Assembly: GCA_905331475.1 (NCBI GenBank)
Contig: CAJNYU010002705.1
Coordinates: forward strand, 4,773-68,772
Direction of reading: 5' to 3'
DNA from: Rotaria socialis
Lineage: Eukaryota > Rotifera > Eurotatoria > Philodinida > Philodinidae
DNA: 64,000 bases
A program made the position numbers and the translations under genes. Below are positions 11,235 to 22,943 of this stretch, piece after piece. The number at the start of each line of letters is the position of its first letter. Positions within the stretch are counted from its first letter, which is position 1. Below the pieces are notes generated by a model that was not told where the DNA came from, did not search any database, and saw only the letters and a program-made list of their open reading frames with translations.

Positions 11235-13795
11235 TAGAAATAATCCCAATCTAGAATACGAATCGAAATTTTCGAATCGCCTTCAAACCATCACGAGATC
11301 GAATATAATGAGTATTAAAGAAAGAGATAGGGCCCTGTATGTGCAGTTAATTCTCCTCGTCCGTATTTTTCTTTTGAAACATTGTAATATGAAGTTCAGA
11401 TAATATTTATTGAATTATTTAGATGGCTATGATTTAAAATAGAAGAACAAAACACATTTGATGAATTTTTACTTCCTATATAGATGTTTTTCTTTCATTC
11501 TTTTTTTACTTTTTATATCTATTTTACGAAAATCCAACAAACGATAAAAGTCTGAGTAATTAAATTTTTATAATAAAACAAGCGTCAGTACTGGAAGAGT
11601 ACATTTTACGTCGAAGCTATCTTAATTTATGTCGGCTTCACACGATGATATTCAGCTAACATGTTCTAAGTACAAAGCCAATGTTCAAGTCTACGAGTTC
11701 AATGTACTTCAGAGATGCGGATATTTGAAATTGTTGACCAAGTCACACACTCTCAGGCTACCCAATAAACCGATTTGGCCCTCAAAGCATATGGTTACCG
11801 TGTAAAATGTGGTTAATTAATCGATTTAATTTAAAAAAGTTATATCTAGGATAAAATTATAAATCGAGAATGAATCATGCTTGATTCAATATGTTTTGGT
11901 TAACAATTTATTTGACAAATTTACAGTCTGTTAAAACATAACAAATTCCAAAAAAATAGAATTTATCGCGTGTCCACCGGAAACAAATCTTACAATACCA
12001 ACTCATAATCTTACTTGTGCTGGGTGATAGAGTTTCTACACACCTATAATCAAAAGACACCCAGGATTACTCATATAAAACTTTCTCTTTATCATTTTTC
12101 GTCGACTTCTATATGAGATCAGTCTTTTGGAGTTACTTGACATAGTGGATACATTTCTCTATTGCTGAAATGTTCTCATCTTTACTAGGTGACGAAACCT
12201 TATAAACATAGGGTAAATTTAGAGTTTTTTTTAATTGTATGCCATTGAAATAGCCACACCATCAGTAGGATTGATTTCGAACTAACATTTTGTAATGTAT
12301 AACATTAGTACAGGCCAGACAAGAATTTACAACTGCTAGCTAAAGCTTTCTATTCATAAAGAAATATGGAAACTTTAGTTTTCATTCAACACAGGCAGTT
12401 TATCGGATTCAAAATGAGTTCACCCTAATCTGGGTTAATGAAAACTAGAATTATGATGTCCCATTAGTTTTCATAGAAAAAGAAATGGAATTTTGCGTTT
12501 GTTTAGCATTTTGAATATGACTGATTGACGTAAAAAAATAGTTACTGAATAAGAAGGAAAATGTTGTACATCATTGAGTAAAATCGCAAGTTCGACCACA
12601 AATTCACATAAAATAGTCGTTAATTTCTTCTTTCTTTCATCATTCTACTATTCATGTGTCTAGTGTAATAATAGAGAGATGGTTCAATCTTCCTAATGTT
12701 TTACTCACCAGGAATCAGAATTCGAAATAAATAAAGTGTTGTTGTTATTGTTGGAAAAAATTCTTACTACCTACATCGTTTGTCTATTTTTTCCCTGATG
12801 ACTTCTTATATGTATTTTACGATAGGACAGCATTTATCTTCTCTGTTTGCTCGTGCTTCTTTTTTATGCGTCTCAAAACGCCTAAAAGTATAAACTCTAT
12901 TAAAAAGAACTACATATAGAAGCATTGAAATATTCAGTAAGCGAGTAGACGATGAGGAGTGACAAAGCAAAATAAATTCCTATCTCTATAAAATTTATCT
13001 CTCTGTGGTTTTAAGTGACGAGTTTCTTTTAAAAAAATCGATGTTGACTGTAACTAGACGACGAGACATCATGTCTCTTCTCGATCTTTCAACTATTCAT
13101 TGTCAAAAAGCTAGAATTATTTTTGTTAAAATATTTTGCATCTATTTTAAATTGTGATAAAAATCAAATCAATAAACTTACACCGCGATTCGATATTTGA
13201 TTTTATCACTCACTCAAAACAAGAAAAAGAAGAAATTTAGCTTACAGATTTGAATTTGTACTTCAAAAATATTCACATTCTCGTGAGAATAATCAATAAA
13301 AAGATTTATGATACAACAAAACTAACAATTTAGAAGTATCCTGAAATTATTTCTTGATAGCTTCACAAAATTAAAGCATGTAAGTGGCGACTGAAAGAAG
13401 TCAAGCAGAATCGTTCAAAAATATCAATACTAAATCAAAAAATCGAAATATGCACATTTTCAAATAGTAATTACTGTCAAGTGTAAGAAAAAGAAGTTCA
13501 ATGATAGCGAACTGTTCTTAATCTTAAAACTATAATGTAGTTCAATATTTACAATCTATATATGAATAAGTATGTGAATGATGAAACATTGAAATTGAAA
13601 TAAAATCATATAAGTGATACATCTATCGTTTGAAAATATGAAATATTTTTACAATTGTTTTTTAATATCCTAGGACTACGATGAAGATGGGATTCTCTAA
13701 TTAAAAGTACGCCTTCCTCTGTGTTGATGATATATTGATTTTATTTTATTATTCAGATTCTTAAATAAAAGATAGTCCTCAACTCTGATGCTTTC
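11235..13795. other. AT-rich intergenic, nothing recognised
   Basis: About 2.5 kb upstream of the caspase-like gene with no supportable gene or element. The caspase promoter must lie just after 11234, but I see no diagnostic motif. Confidence 0.55.
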
Positions 13796-13840
13796 AGGGT
13801 GTGGATGCGTGGGTGTGGGTGTCCAGAACATCCACACCCT
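13796..13840. repeat. 45-bp telomere-like foldback with perfect 12-bp ends
   Basis: AGGGTGTGGATG at the left is the exact reverse complement of CATCCACACCCT at the right. Between them is CGTGGGTGTGGGTGTCC, a TGTGGG-type tract. No target duplication is visible (flanks CTTTC and TAAAA). Confidence 0.65.
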
Positions 13841-14442
13841 TAAAATGTGTATTGTATTTTTCAAATTCTTCCTAATAACTTATCACGATCGAAAATTTGA
13901 AAGCAATTGATGTGCTACTGTTGTTGTTGGGACGAACGTTTTTCAACTGGTACGGTTCAGTTGATATTTTTTTCAAATGTCTTTTTCTTACCTTTTTTTT
14001 TACAAAGCGACGTAATTCAATTCATTTCTATTTGCTTTATCGCTTCTTTTCTTTTTTCAAGCATGTACGCCTTGGAGACGCATCGCGTACATAATAACAA
14101 TACGCATGGAAAGGAAGAAGAAAAAAGAAATTATTGTTTTTCGACGAAGTTCTTCAATTCTGAATAAACAATTTGGTACTGAATGCTTTCTCGAATGGAA
14201 ACAATAGAAATTTTTAACAATGAATAGCAACAAGCAATAGGGTAGAGTAATCTATTGTATCTCTAATTAATTTAAACTTATTGTTGCGTTAGAATTCTCA
14301 TTCGAAAAATATATTTGCAATTCAATAGAAAATTGATTTATTCTTCATATAATTCTTATATATGAGCACAGATAGTATTTTCAAATAAATATATTCTATT
14401 GATAGTGAAATTATCAAAAAAAGATTAAAAGCGCTTCTCATG

Positions 14443-14584
14443 GTGTCGGTGTGTGGGCGTGGGTGGGTGCGGGTGTGATTGTGAGTATGTGAATGTGTGG
14501 TACGGATGTGAGCGTGGGTGGGTGTGGATTGAGGGACAACCCACACCCTCACACGTACACCGCACACCGCACACCCACACCCGC
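14443..14584. repeat. 142-bp telomere-like foldback
   Basis: The left half is degenerate GTGTGGGCGTGGGTGG repeats; the right half is their reverse complement (CCACACCCTC, CGCACACCCACACCCGC). The G-rich strand thus flips to C-rich at about 14536-14540. This is the longest of the GTGTGGG blocks here. ORFs over it are artefacts of the repeat. Confidence 0.65.
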
Positions 14585-14665
14585 ATTGTATTACGGTCGT
14601 TAGTAGCCGTTTACGATCGTATCAGATCGTCGTAATGTTCGCCTGGGTATTTGTGTTTGTCAGCA

Positions 14666-15505
14666 ATGATTTATTTTTATGATCGATTAAAACGTAATGA
14701 TAATGACTTATTGATCGTTACTTCTCATTATGCATTTTTGGCACAAGGTTTTATTATCGATCAAGCACCAATTGGAGTAAAAATTCTATGTATTTTTTTA
14801 AAATTTTTGTATTGAACATTATAGCAAGAAGTATTGGTTTTTGATCATGGCAATACTAGTCCGTATTACATCGTCACATATGTTAAAGATACAATGGTTA
14901 TTGGAACAAAACATTCAACTGATAGAAGAGCTTATTATTTAACATTACCCAGGTCGTGGCGGTACGGTGGGAAACGACCGGAAAACACGGGAAATCGCTG
15001 GAAAGTGGAAGCAGTATTCCGGTCGTAAATTCTGAGATTTTTCCGGTGGATTCTGGTCAACTTCCAATGCTTTTCAGCCGGAACCGACGGTAAATCATCG
15101 GAAAAACTCCGAAAATCTTTCGGCCGGTTCCTACAGTATCCGGTGACCGGAACGATCGACCTAGGTAAGAGTATTTAATGTTTCAGGTATTGAAATCTAC
15201 CTGTAAAAACATTTTTAATTTAGATTAATGATAAAAATTATAATGATTTTGTGCATATGGCCACCTATTTAAATCAAGGGTAATATAAATAATTTATCAT
15301 TAATGAATTTTTTACAAATACGTGTTGTAGGAGGTTGTTTAATGCAAATGCTTTAGTTAGTCACGTAATGGGTTTTATCAAACGTTCAATGGAGGATCAT
15401 AAAAAGGAAAAAATTGCTAAAGCAATTAACGATGATCAAGGCAAAGATGAAGGTGGTAAAGGTGTTACCGGTAGTGCTACCACATATTTCAACTTCAACT
15501 GTTAG
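14666..15505 (+). pseudogene. Unknown small gene split by a MITE
   Basis: Exon-like pieces share one coding style. 14666-14776 starts MIYFYDRLKRNDNDLLIV and includes SHYAFLAQGFIIDQ. After a 48-nt intron, 14825-14947 includes EVLVFDHGNTSPYYIVTYV and ends YYLTL. A further piece from about 15224 reads INDKNYNDFVHMATYLNQG, and after another short intron 15331-15505 reads LFNANALVSHVMGFIK, a lysine-rich stretch and NFNC plus stop. The 218-bp element at 14948-15165 sits inside the second exon and the frame does not continue cleanly beyond it, so this copy is probably dead. I do not recognise the family; no signal peptide or membrane segment is seen. Confidence 0.5.
14948..15165. mobile_element. TA-flanked CCCAGGTCG foldback MITE, CCGGAAA words (copy 1)
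   Basis: The ends are CCCAGGTCG and CGACCTAGG, flanked on both sides by TA, as expected for a Tc1/mariner-type 2-bp target duplication. The interior has no ORF and is full of CCGGAAA/TTTCCGG words. The right 32 bases (CAGTATCCGGTGACCGG onward) match the end of the copy at 43075-43369 almost base for base. It is a non-autonomous element. Confidence 0.75.
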
Positions 15506-16596
15506 TAAAGCTTAAAGATAATTAACATTTTAAAGTGATAAACATTAATTCATCTTATTTTTTATTTTCTTCTGTTTTTTTAATTACTTTTCTTGCATTC
15601 ATTTTGTTCTTATTGTACTCAAAAGTTTTTTCTTCCATCTGCTTTGCTATCTGCATCAGATGATGTTATTTGATTTTCATCTTCAACTTCCAACATTATT
15701 ATCTAAATTTATCGGTGAAGAAATTTACCCTAATAATAAAATGACATAAAAACATTTACTCTGCCATGCAGATTTTTTTTAAATGAAGAAAAAATAGCAA
15801 TACATGAATACTACTAAACACAAGAAAAAAAACTGCTGAAATTCATTTAAATAAGAATTCAAATGATAAGCTATCTTTAATTTCATCTGTATTTACTCCT
15901 CAAATGATTAATATATCACCATTGTTTCCTATTCAAAATGAAAATGACTTTGCATGTGTTTTGATATACTAATTATCTCTTTTCCCCTTAGACAGGTTTT
16001 TCTTTTATTAAATTTCAATGATTTATTTTTTTTTACAGCAAATATTCTTCACATAATCTGCTGCTACAAGTGATCGATTCGTAAGCGAGAAATAAATCGA
16101 TATACATAATCAATATGAAATTATTTAGAGATTATTTGGTTCATCATATAATGTCGGTACGTACGGTTGGTATCAGGAATCCAGTATCAGTTGGTATAAC
16201 TGAATTCCAAACATTTCATCAAAACTAGTTTCAGTATTTGTATCAGTTGAAGCAGAATTTTCATAACATCCTATATATTCATCTGTTAATAATTCGTTAA
16301 TTTTATGTATGAAATTGATGAAGAAATAGCGGAATGATTACTGCTAGGAAAAAAGCTGTTCGTTGGGATAATCGTAGTTCAATCATTAAAAGTGTATTGT
16401 ATAGCATGAATAGAGATAAAGCAATTATCTTTTTCTCAGAAGCTACCACTCTCACCCGAATTTTATTCTCCTTCAAAGAAAATCCTCTATCAAGCATCCG
16501 TTCACTCTTAGTATGTCCTGTTCTGTTCAACAAGCTCTTTCTCAAAGAGTTTTACCTTCACCCTCAAGATATGTTTAGATAACGATTTTATCGCTA
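15506..16596. other. Decayed AT-rich DNA
   Basis: No gene is supported between the broken gene and the next MITE. If the ABC transporter remnant downstream ever had its membrane part here, it is no longer recognisable. Confidence 0.5.
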
Positions 16597-16884
16597 CCCA
16601 GGTCGAACAGTACGGTCCGTATACGGCCGTTGACGGTTACTTTACGACTATTTTACGGGAGAAAGTTTGCCGTAATATCTGGCGCAGTAATACGGACCGT
16701 ATTATCATGAGTACGGAGCACAAACAGCCGTAAACCATGAAAATTCAGTCCCATTTACGGTGCCGTATTACTGCGCCAGGTATTACGAGCAAATACGGCC
16801 TATTTACTGCCGTAAATATACCGTTTTGACATCATTTACCGTCGATAAACAGACCGTAAACGAGTCCGTTTTGATCAACCTGGG
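16597..16884. mobile_element. TA-flanked CCCAGGTCGA foldback MITE, TACGGCCGTA words
   Basis: 288 bp with ends CCCAGGTCGA and TCAACCTGGG, TA on each side. The interior holds dozens of TACGG/CCGTA words. An inner perfect 17-bp inverted repeat, CTGGCGCAGTAATACGG against CCGTATTACTGCGCCAG, lies near the middle. No coding capacity. The ends match the family at 14948, 34965 and 43075, but the interior does not. Confidence 0.78.
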
Positions 16885-17043
16885 TAGTTAGTTTTTTTTA
16901 AAAAGAATCTTAATCTATCCTAAAGTCACTGATAATCGACTTAATTTCCGAGCGATATTCTATTGTTTATTTTTGATTTTTATCAATGAATACAAAGTTT
17001 CCTAAAAATTCTCGTTTATTATTCTTTTTCAATACATTTTCAG

Positions 17044-18262
17044 GTGAATATGGTATTCCACTTGATTGGAATTTTCTATTCAAACGTGACTATTGGCGTT
17101 CATAAACAATTGAAAAATATACTCATTCATTTTCTAATGGTAGATCATCTCTATCAAGACGAAATTTTTATGGTACACCAATAGTACATGTAAATCATCT
17201 TGTGAAAAAATTTGATCCTGGTACAATAGCTGCTAATGATGTCACATTTGATTTATGTGAAAATCAAATCACATCATTACTTGGACCAAATGGTTCTGGT
17301 AAAACAACAATATTTAATTGTTTAATTGGTATGGATAAACAAAACATCAGATCAAATAATAATTGAAAATGAAGATGGAATAAGTTTTGATACACAAACA
17401 AATATTGGTATGTTGAGAAAATCGATGAGTTATTGCCCACAACATGTTATACTTTTGATTTATTAACTATTAAAAAACAAATTGAATTTTATGCAACAGC
17501 ACGTGATTTTAGAAAAAATAAAGAACAAATAGCATATGAAATGCTTTAATTAGTTAATCTTCAATCATCAAAAGATCTTTATTGCAATTCATTGTCTGGT
17601 GGAATGAAAAGACGTCTTTCATTAGCATGTGCTTTTGTTGGCGATACAACAATAATTCTACTTGATGAAGTAAACATTAATTCATTGAAGTTCTTCTTTG
17701 TTTTTCTTATGCATTAAAGAGAGAAAAAAAATATCTTCTTCTTTAGCCACCAAGTGGACTTGATCCATCGAATCGTCGTTTATTATGGGATTGGTTACGT
17801 TCAATGAAAAAAGTAAGAACTCTTTTATTAACAACACATTTTATGGAAGAAAGTGATGCTTTATCGGATCGTATTATGATTATTGCGAATGGTAATATTA
17901 AAGCAGATGGAACATCAGTTCAATTAAAAGAACAATATGACTCAGGTAAAAATATGATTTTCATATTCATTTAAAATTAATCATACCATTTTATGTTATA
18001 AATTAGTTATTAATAAACGAAATAATTGTCGTACGTACAAATGATATAAAACGTGAATTACGTCGATATTTACCAAAATTAACTATTGAAACAGATATAT
18101 CAGATGGTGATGTAGTTTTTCGCACAAATCAACAACGAAATGACCAATTTGTTCAAGCATTACGTCATCTTGAAGTTATGCAAAAAAGAAAATCGAACTA
18201 AAAATTATGGTGTACAGAATAGTACAATGGATGATGTTTTTTAAAAATTACAAGAGATATAA
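17044..18262 (+). pseudogene. ABCA-type ABC transporter, first nucleotide-binding domain (broken)
   Basis: The translation carries all landmarks of an ABCA subfamily NBD. GEYGIPLDWNFLFKRDYW is the typical lead-in; then come Walker A LLGPNGSGKTT, signature LSGGMKRRLSLA, Walker B IILLDE, D-loop PPSGLDP after a phase-matched intron, and the H-loop LLTTHFMEESDALSDRI. Near the end, QNSTMDDVF matches the family's TMEEVF-type motif. It is broken: a TAA after DYWRS (about 17103), frame slips near 17337 and 17455, a TAA after YEML (about 17548) and a TAA after DDVF. No membrane-spanning half is seen on either side. This is a dead, truncated relic of a lipid-transporter gene. Confidence 0.85.
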
Positions 18263-19986
18263 AAAATGAAAATGAATCAGGATCAATTGATATTGATAGA
18301 ATTGGTTTGTAGTTAATTTTGTTTTTTACTAGAAAAATAATTACATTTAGTTTGATTTACCTGACAAAGGATTATTCACTCATTTTTAATTCACATCAAA
18401 CGAGACTTATAGACGAGAACAGAAGTATTTGATAAATTAAAAAAAAGAACATAATTTACATAAGAATAAAATTGTAACACCATAAGAAATGTATTAAAAC
18501 AACTATCTCAAATATACGTATCTTCCGATTAAAAATTAATATCTAGTTGTAGTAGAATATATTAATGAATGTCAATCGATATTAGTTTGCTGTAGAATCA
18601 GCCTTTTACTATCAACCCTTTGTTTTTGTTTTTTTCTATGATGTTTCAAGTTTCTAATTAGCAAAGAAACGAACTTGTGAATATCTTACGTTTCATTGAA
18701 AATGATTTACATGATATGAAAAAGAAAAGACTACCAATAATCCAGATATTTTTACATTAATATACTGACAATCGATAAGGATACAATTACTCTATATGTA
18801 CCACTTATTTTATGACAGATTAGCTTCACCCAATCACGAAATTGATTCTCGTGTCCATACTTTCAGATAGATGAGCAGAAAATTAATTGATACAAAAATA
18901 GCAAAAGCAATTCTTGGTTTGTTTTGATTAGAAAACTCATGAGTTATATTGTTGTTCAATTCTTTTAGGATTGACCAAAACCCGAAGCCAAATAAAAAAA
19001 ACCTAGGCGTCTAATAGTACATTATTGATACATAATGATTGCAATATACTCAAGATGATAGAATTCTCATTTCTATAAAGACAATTATTTTTATATCAAA
19101 GATTTGAATGGTATAAATAGAAATGCGCTAGCCAATGATTCGACCATATTATATTCTATTTCACTTTCGTGATCATCTTCGTATTCATTACAAGTAGACA
19201 TGAGTAATTTTATTGATTAAAAGTAGTTTATTTATAACACTATTATTCAGATTTAGCCAAATCAAGGTTATAAGTTTAAAAAAAGCAATAGAATTCCATT
19301 TGTCGTCAACTGCTCGACTCAAAACATTTTCAATCAAAGAACATTCTGCTTATTCACATACGAAAAAAAACAAAGATCAGAACGTTGAAGCTGAAAAAAT
19401 TCATTCATTGATTATTCTATATTGTAGATACTCTGTTTATTATTCAAAAACTATTTCGTAATAGAAGCACTCTCGACATTTACAAGCAACTGTTAATTTC
19501 TTTTTCTTTCTTAATAAATTTTTCAAGCGAATAGAATTCGTAAACAATTATCGACATTTTTTATTGAAAGCAATTCCACTAATAAACATTCAGGTTTGGC
19601 AGCATGACAGGGAACCTTGTTTTAATAAACGTGAGTAATTACGTTTGTATGTGAATTCAAATTGTTGTTTCTAAGTCAAGATTTTGAAAGCAACAAAATG
19701 GATCAATAATATTATTAGCTGATGAACATCTATCAGCATATGGATACGAAACATGCAGTATTTATAGATAAAAAGCTATGAGTGGCATTAGATATCACGA
19801 CATTTTATTATAATTACCAAGAGTAAAAAGATTTAACAATTGATCAACGACAAAAAATAATTACAGTTGGTCAACATTACAAGAAAAAATAACATGCCAA
19901 TGTTCATTTTTGATTACTTGCTCCATGTTGAAAGCCAACTTTAACCAGTTCGTTAAAGTATTCTTGGCATGATATGTTGCCATTTT
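18263..19986. other. Intergenic, nothing recognised
   Basis: About 1.7 kb of AT-rich DNA after the ABC relic. I found no ORF with recognisable motifs and no clear repeat edges. Confidence 0.5.
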
Positions 19987-19988
19987 TA

Positions 19989-20248
19989 CCCAGGAGGATC
20001 ATTCCGGCCGTCTGAAAGATCACCAGAAACGGCCTGAAATGGCTATAAAATGACATAAAACGGCCTTAATTCTCACCCTATTTCGCCGTAATTCGGCTGT
20101 TCGTTTTAAGGGCCGCGTTTTTTTGCTAGAAAACGGCCATCGCTTTTAACGCTATTCTCTTCGTTTTTCGAGCTGACGGAAGACGGCGCCGCTTTTCAAC
20201 GTTTTACATAGTTTTTCTACCGTTTCAGGCCGTTTACTTCCACCTGGA
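19989..20248. mobile_element. TA-flanked CCCAGG foldback MITE, ACGGCC words
   Basis: 260 bp beginning CCCAGGAGGA and ending CCACCTGGA, TA on both sides. The interior is rich in ACGGCC/GGCCGT and CGTTTT words, with a perfect 13-bp internal inverted pair AAACGGCCTGAAA and TTTCAGGCCGTTT. It shares the first six terminal bases with the CCCAGGTCG elements, then diverges. Confidence 0.68.
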
Positions 20249-21847
20249 TAAATTTGATTCCCAAGTTCATCACATAGAATGATATGTTTTCCTTTATATC
20301 CTACAAAAAAGAAGCATAATTATTCGAGATGATATAGAACTATGTGATGGGGATCATGTGAACTGGGCATTTTTTATGTCTTTTTCTTTCCAGCACCCAT
20401 GATCTTGCGCGTATCTAGAGTACAACGGCTGCTCATCAACCACGCGCTAGTGTCCGTCCGATCGAAATGTTTGGGTGAGGGTCGAGTTTATTGAAATTGT
20501 TTCAGACCTCGACGCTACATGGATAGACTCGTGCGTCTTCAGACAAAGTCGACGGGCTCTATCGAACGGGCAGGTCATATATCAATGACAAGTATCACTC
20601 AACCACTTTTGAACACATTGATGGTGTGATTGCGCTTTTACCACATCACGTGATAGAATTTCTTGAAATCGAAGCTCGAAAAGTCAAGAAAAACGTTTGA
20701 ATATCTTCGGATTAATTCGAAATCTTTCTGATCTTAAATCAAGAATAATAAAGAAGCCGGAATCGAGTAAATAATCGTCATTAAGCAAAAATAAAATGTC
20801 ATTTCAAATTCTACTACCAATGAGTTTTAATTGCCAGAAGATCCAAGTTTTATAATATAGGCTACAAGCGTATCATCTAATTTTCTGGGGAAATGTATAC
20901 ATAGATAAATTCGCTTACAACATAAACGAATCGACTCGGTATACAAACGGACAGCAGTTACTTAGCTTTTGCTTCTTTTTTTCTTAAGCTGCAAATGTTT
21001 CATAAAGAAATCCATTTGGAATCTTTTTGAGAAATGAAGCAGAGGCACTGCGGATTTCAGAAAAGTAATTAAATCTTCAACAAGCTACTTTTCCAGAAAT
21101 ATTATTAGCTATACTAGTTCAATTCAATACTCACCGATTAGAGCAATAATTCGATCGTGGACAGTGTTCATTAAAAACGAATAGGATGTCAAATCAGATA
21201 TATCTCAAAACTATGTAAATTCTATCAGTATGTGCAAGTCTAGTTACATCTTCTTAAATCAAATATACTTTTAGATCATACTAATTAGTTTTTTTTCTAT
21301 AATAGTAAGTGTTAATAAGCTGCGCTTCATTTTTTAACAAAGCGACAAAGAACTATAGTCATGTGCGTACAGTGTTTAACGTAATGTGATACGTCAGCAA
21401 CGATCACCCCTTACTTAGTTTTCTTCTTTATCTAACGTTATCCAATGAGATGCATACTAGAAAATTATAATGATACAATTTCATTTGGTGTTTTCTACAT
21501 GATCATTTGCGAGAAATTTCTTCCCTCGAAGGATCTATGGGCTTGGTTCCGTTTTATTTCAAAGAGGGAGAAAGTCACCTAAAATCATGATAACGACTTT
21601 AACCGAACTAAAAATCTATTTTCTTCTTGACGGAACGTCTGATTACCTTGGGAAGAAAAATGATAAAAAAATCATTGTTAAAAACGGCTGGTTTTATTTA
21701 GAGTATATAAATAACTCATTGTTTTCCAAGAAAATCGACTCTTTTCTTTGAAATCTAATGAGAGAAGCATTCAAATTTTGTTTTTTCATACAGAGACATT
21801 CTAAAATTAGTTCAACATCAGTCAAAATAAATTTTCAAGATGATAGC
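20249..21847. other. Intergenic with a GC-richer island
   Basis: Most is AT-rich and empty. From about 20390 to 20690 base composition shifts to clearly higher GC (words such as CACGCGCTAGTGTCCGTCCG) without an open frame I recognise. It may be a fragment of another element or of foreign DNA. Confidence 0.4.
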
Positions 21848-21964
21848 CTAAATGCGAAAAACATTATACGAAATAAAACTTGTACTTCTCGCATAACTCA
21901 CATTACGTATATGAAAAAACAAAGAAATGTTTTCGTGAGCTTTCTCGATAGCTAGATAACTTAC

Positions 21965-22462
21965 CTCTAACTGTCGAGCAATAAAACTAGCGTATTGTGC
22001 AGCATTAACAACCATATGATTACATTGTACTCGACCGTAGTTAGCATGATCATTGTGTATGAAAACTAATGTTGAATGATTCAATTCAATTCAATTACGT
22101 TCTACCTCAATACATTGTAGATCAATATCAGTCGTATGAATAGGTGTAAATGAATCATGTGTAACATAGTCAGTGTGTGTCGAATTAAATGTACAGTGAG
22201 TTGATTCAATTGAATTACAGTTATCATCATCACGTTGTTCAGGACTATCAGTGATATGAGCAGATTCAAATGGGCAATGTTCAAAACAATGATTGTACAT
22301 CTGATTAAATGTACAATTAACGCCTGTGCAAATTGATTGAAATGTACCGTGTTCGAACGAACCGTATTCTATTTGATCATCTGTGATAGGTGTATAGGAT
22401 GATTCTTGATTTACGTGATGGTGTGTAGTCGAAAAACATGTTGTATTGTTATAGCTGTTCAT
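21965..22462 (-). CDS. Hypothetical protein with an in-frame stop at a GAATT repeat
   Basis: From the ATG at 22462 (MNSYNNTTCFSTTHHHVNQ) a frame of 123 codons, rich in His, Cys, Thr and Ser, runs to a TGA at 22091-22093. The same frame then continues open with HSTLVFIHNDHANYGRVQ, CNHMVVNAAQYASFIARQLE and a good splice donor (GAG then GTAAGT) at 21964. The stop lies in AATTGAATTGAATTGAAT, a pentanucleotide repeat whose unit number could easily have changed. So this may be one gene with a recent disruption, or two unrelated open stretches. I do not recognise a domain; the first part resembles a low-complexity activation or linker region. Confidence 0.4.
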
Positions 22463-22806
22463 AGCCAAAATTTTCCGAAGTCTAAAGAGATGTTTAATTT
22501 AACGGCAATTTACTTTATTTTGTTCTATTTTATTTAAAAAGATTATGTTAACGTTTCGATATTTTACGTATCTTGGTGAAGATGAAAGTTGGAATTATAA
22601 GTTCAAGAGAAAGAATAGTAAATGTAACAAGAAGAATAAGAAATCAATTGGGTTTTTCATTCTTTCCAATCAAAAGATACACAACATAGTCGCTGATATA
22701 TGTACTTCATAGTTAAATATTGTAATTTAACTGTTAAATAGATTTATTAGTGACTTTTGTATATCTTTCGAATGGAAAGAATGAAAACCCAATCGTTTTC
22801 CTTATT

Positions 22807-22890
22807 CTTCTCGTTGCATCTACTTTTTTTTCTCTGGATTATGCTTATCGTACAATAAAAGAGACGAAAAATCAATAAAGTGTAATGAGA
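22807..22890 (+). repeat. Left part of a dispersed block (pair with 39965-40045)
   Basis: TCAATAAAGTGTAAT and the preceding CTACTT...TATGCTTAT.G pattern recur at 39965-40045 in the same order. Downstream homology resumes at 23383, so the two blocks descend from one sequence into which other elements later inserted here. Confidence 0.55.
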
Positions 22891-22943
22891 ATTCCTTGTT
22901 CTTTTGCATGCGCCATATCTACTGAGTAAAATGCAAATTATAC

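Noticed and set aside
14322-14635. ORFs rich in Thr/His or Gly/Val over the GTGTGGG block
   Set aside because: Pure artefact of the telomere-like repeat.
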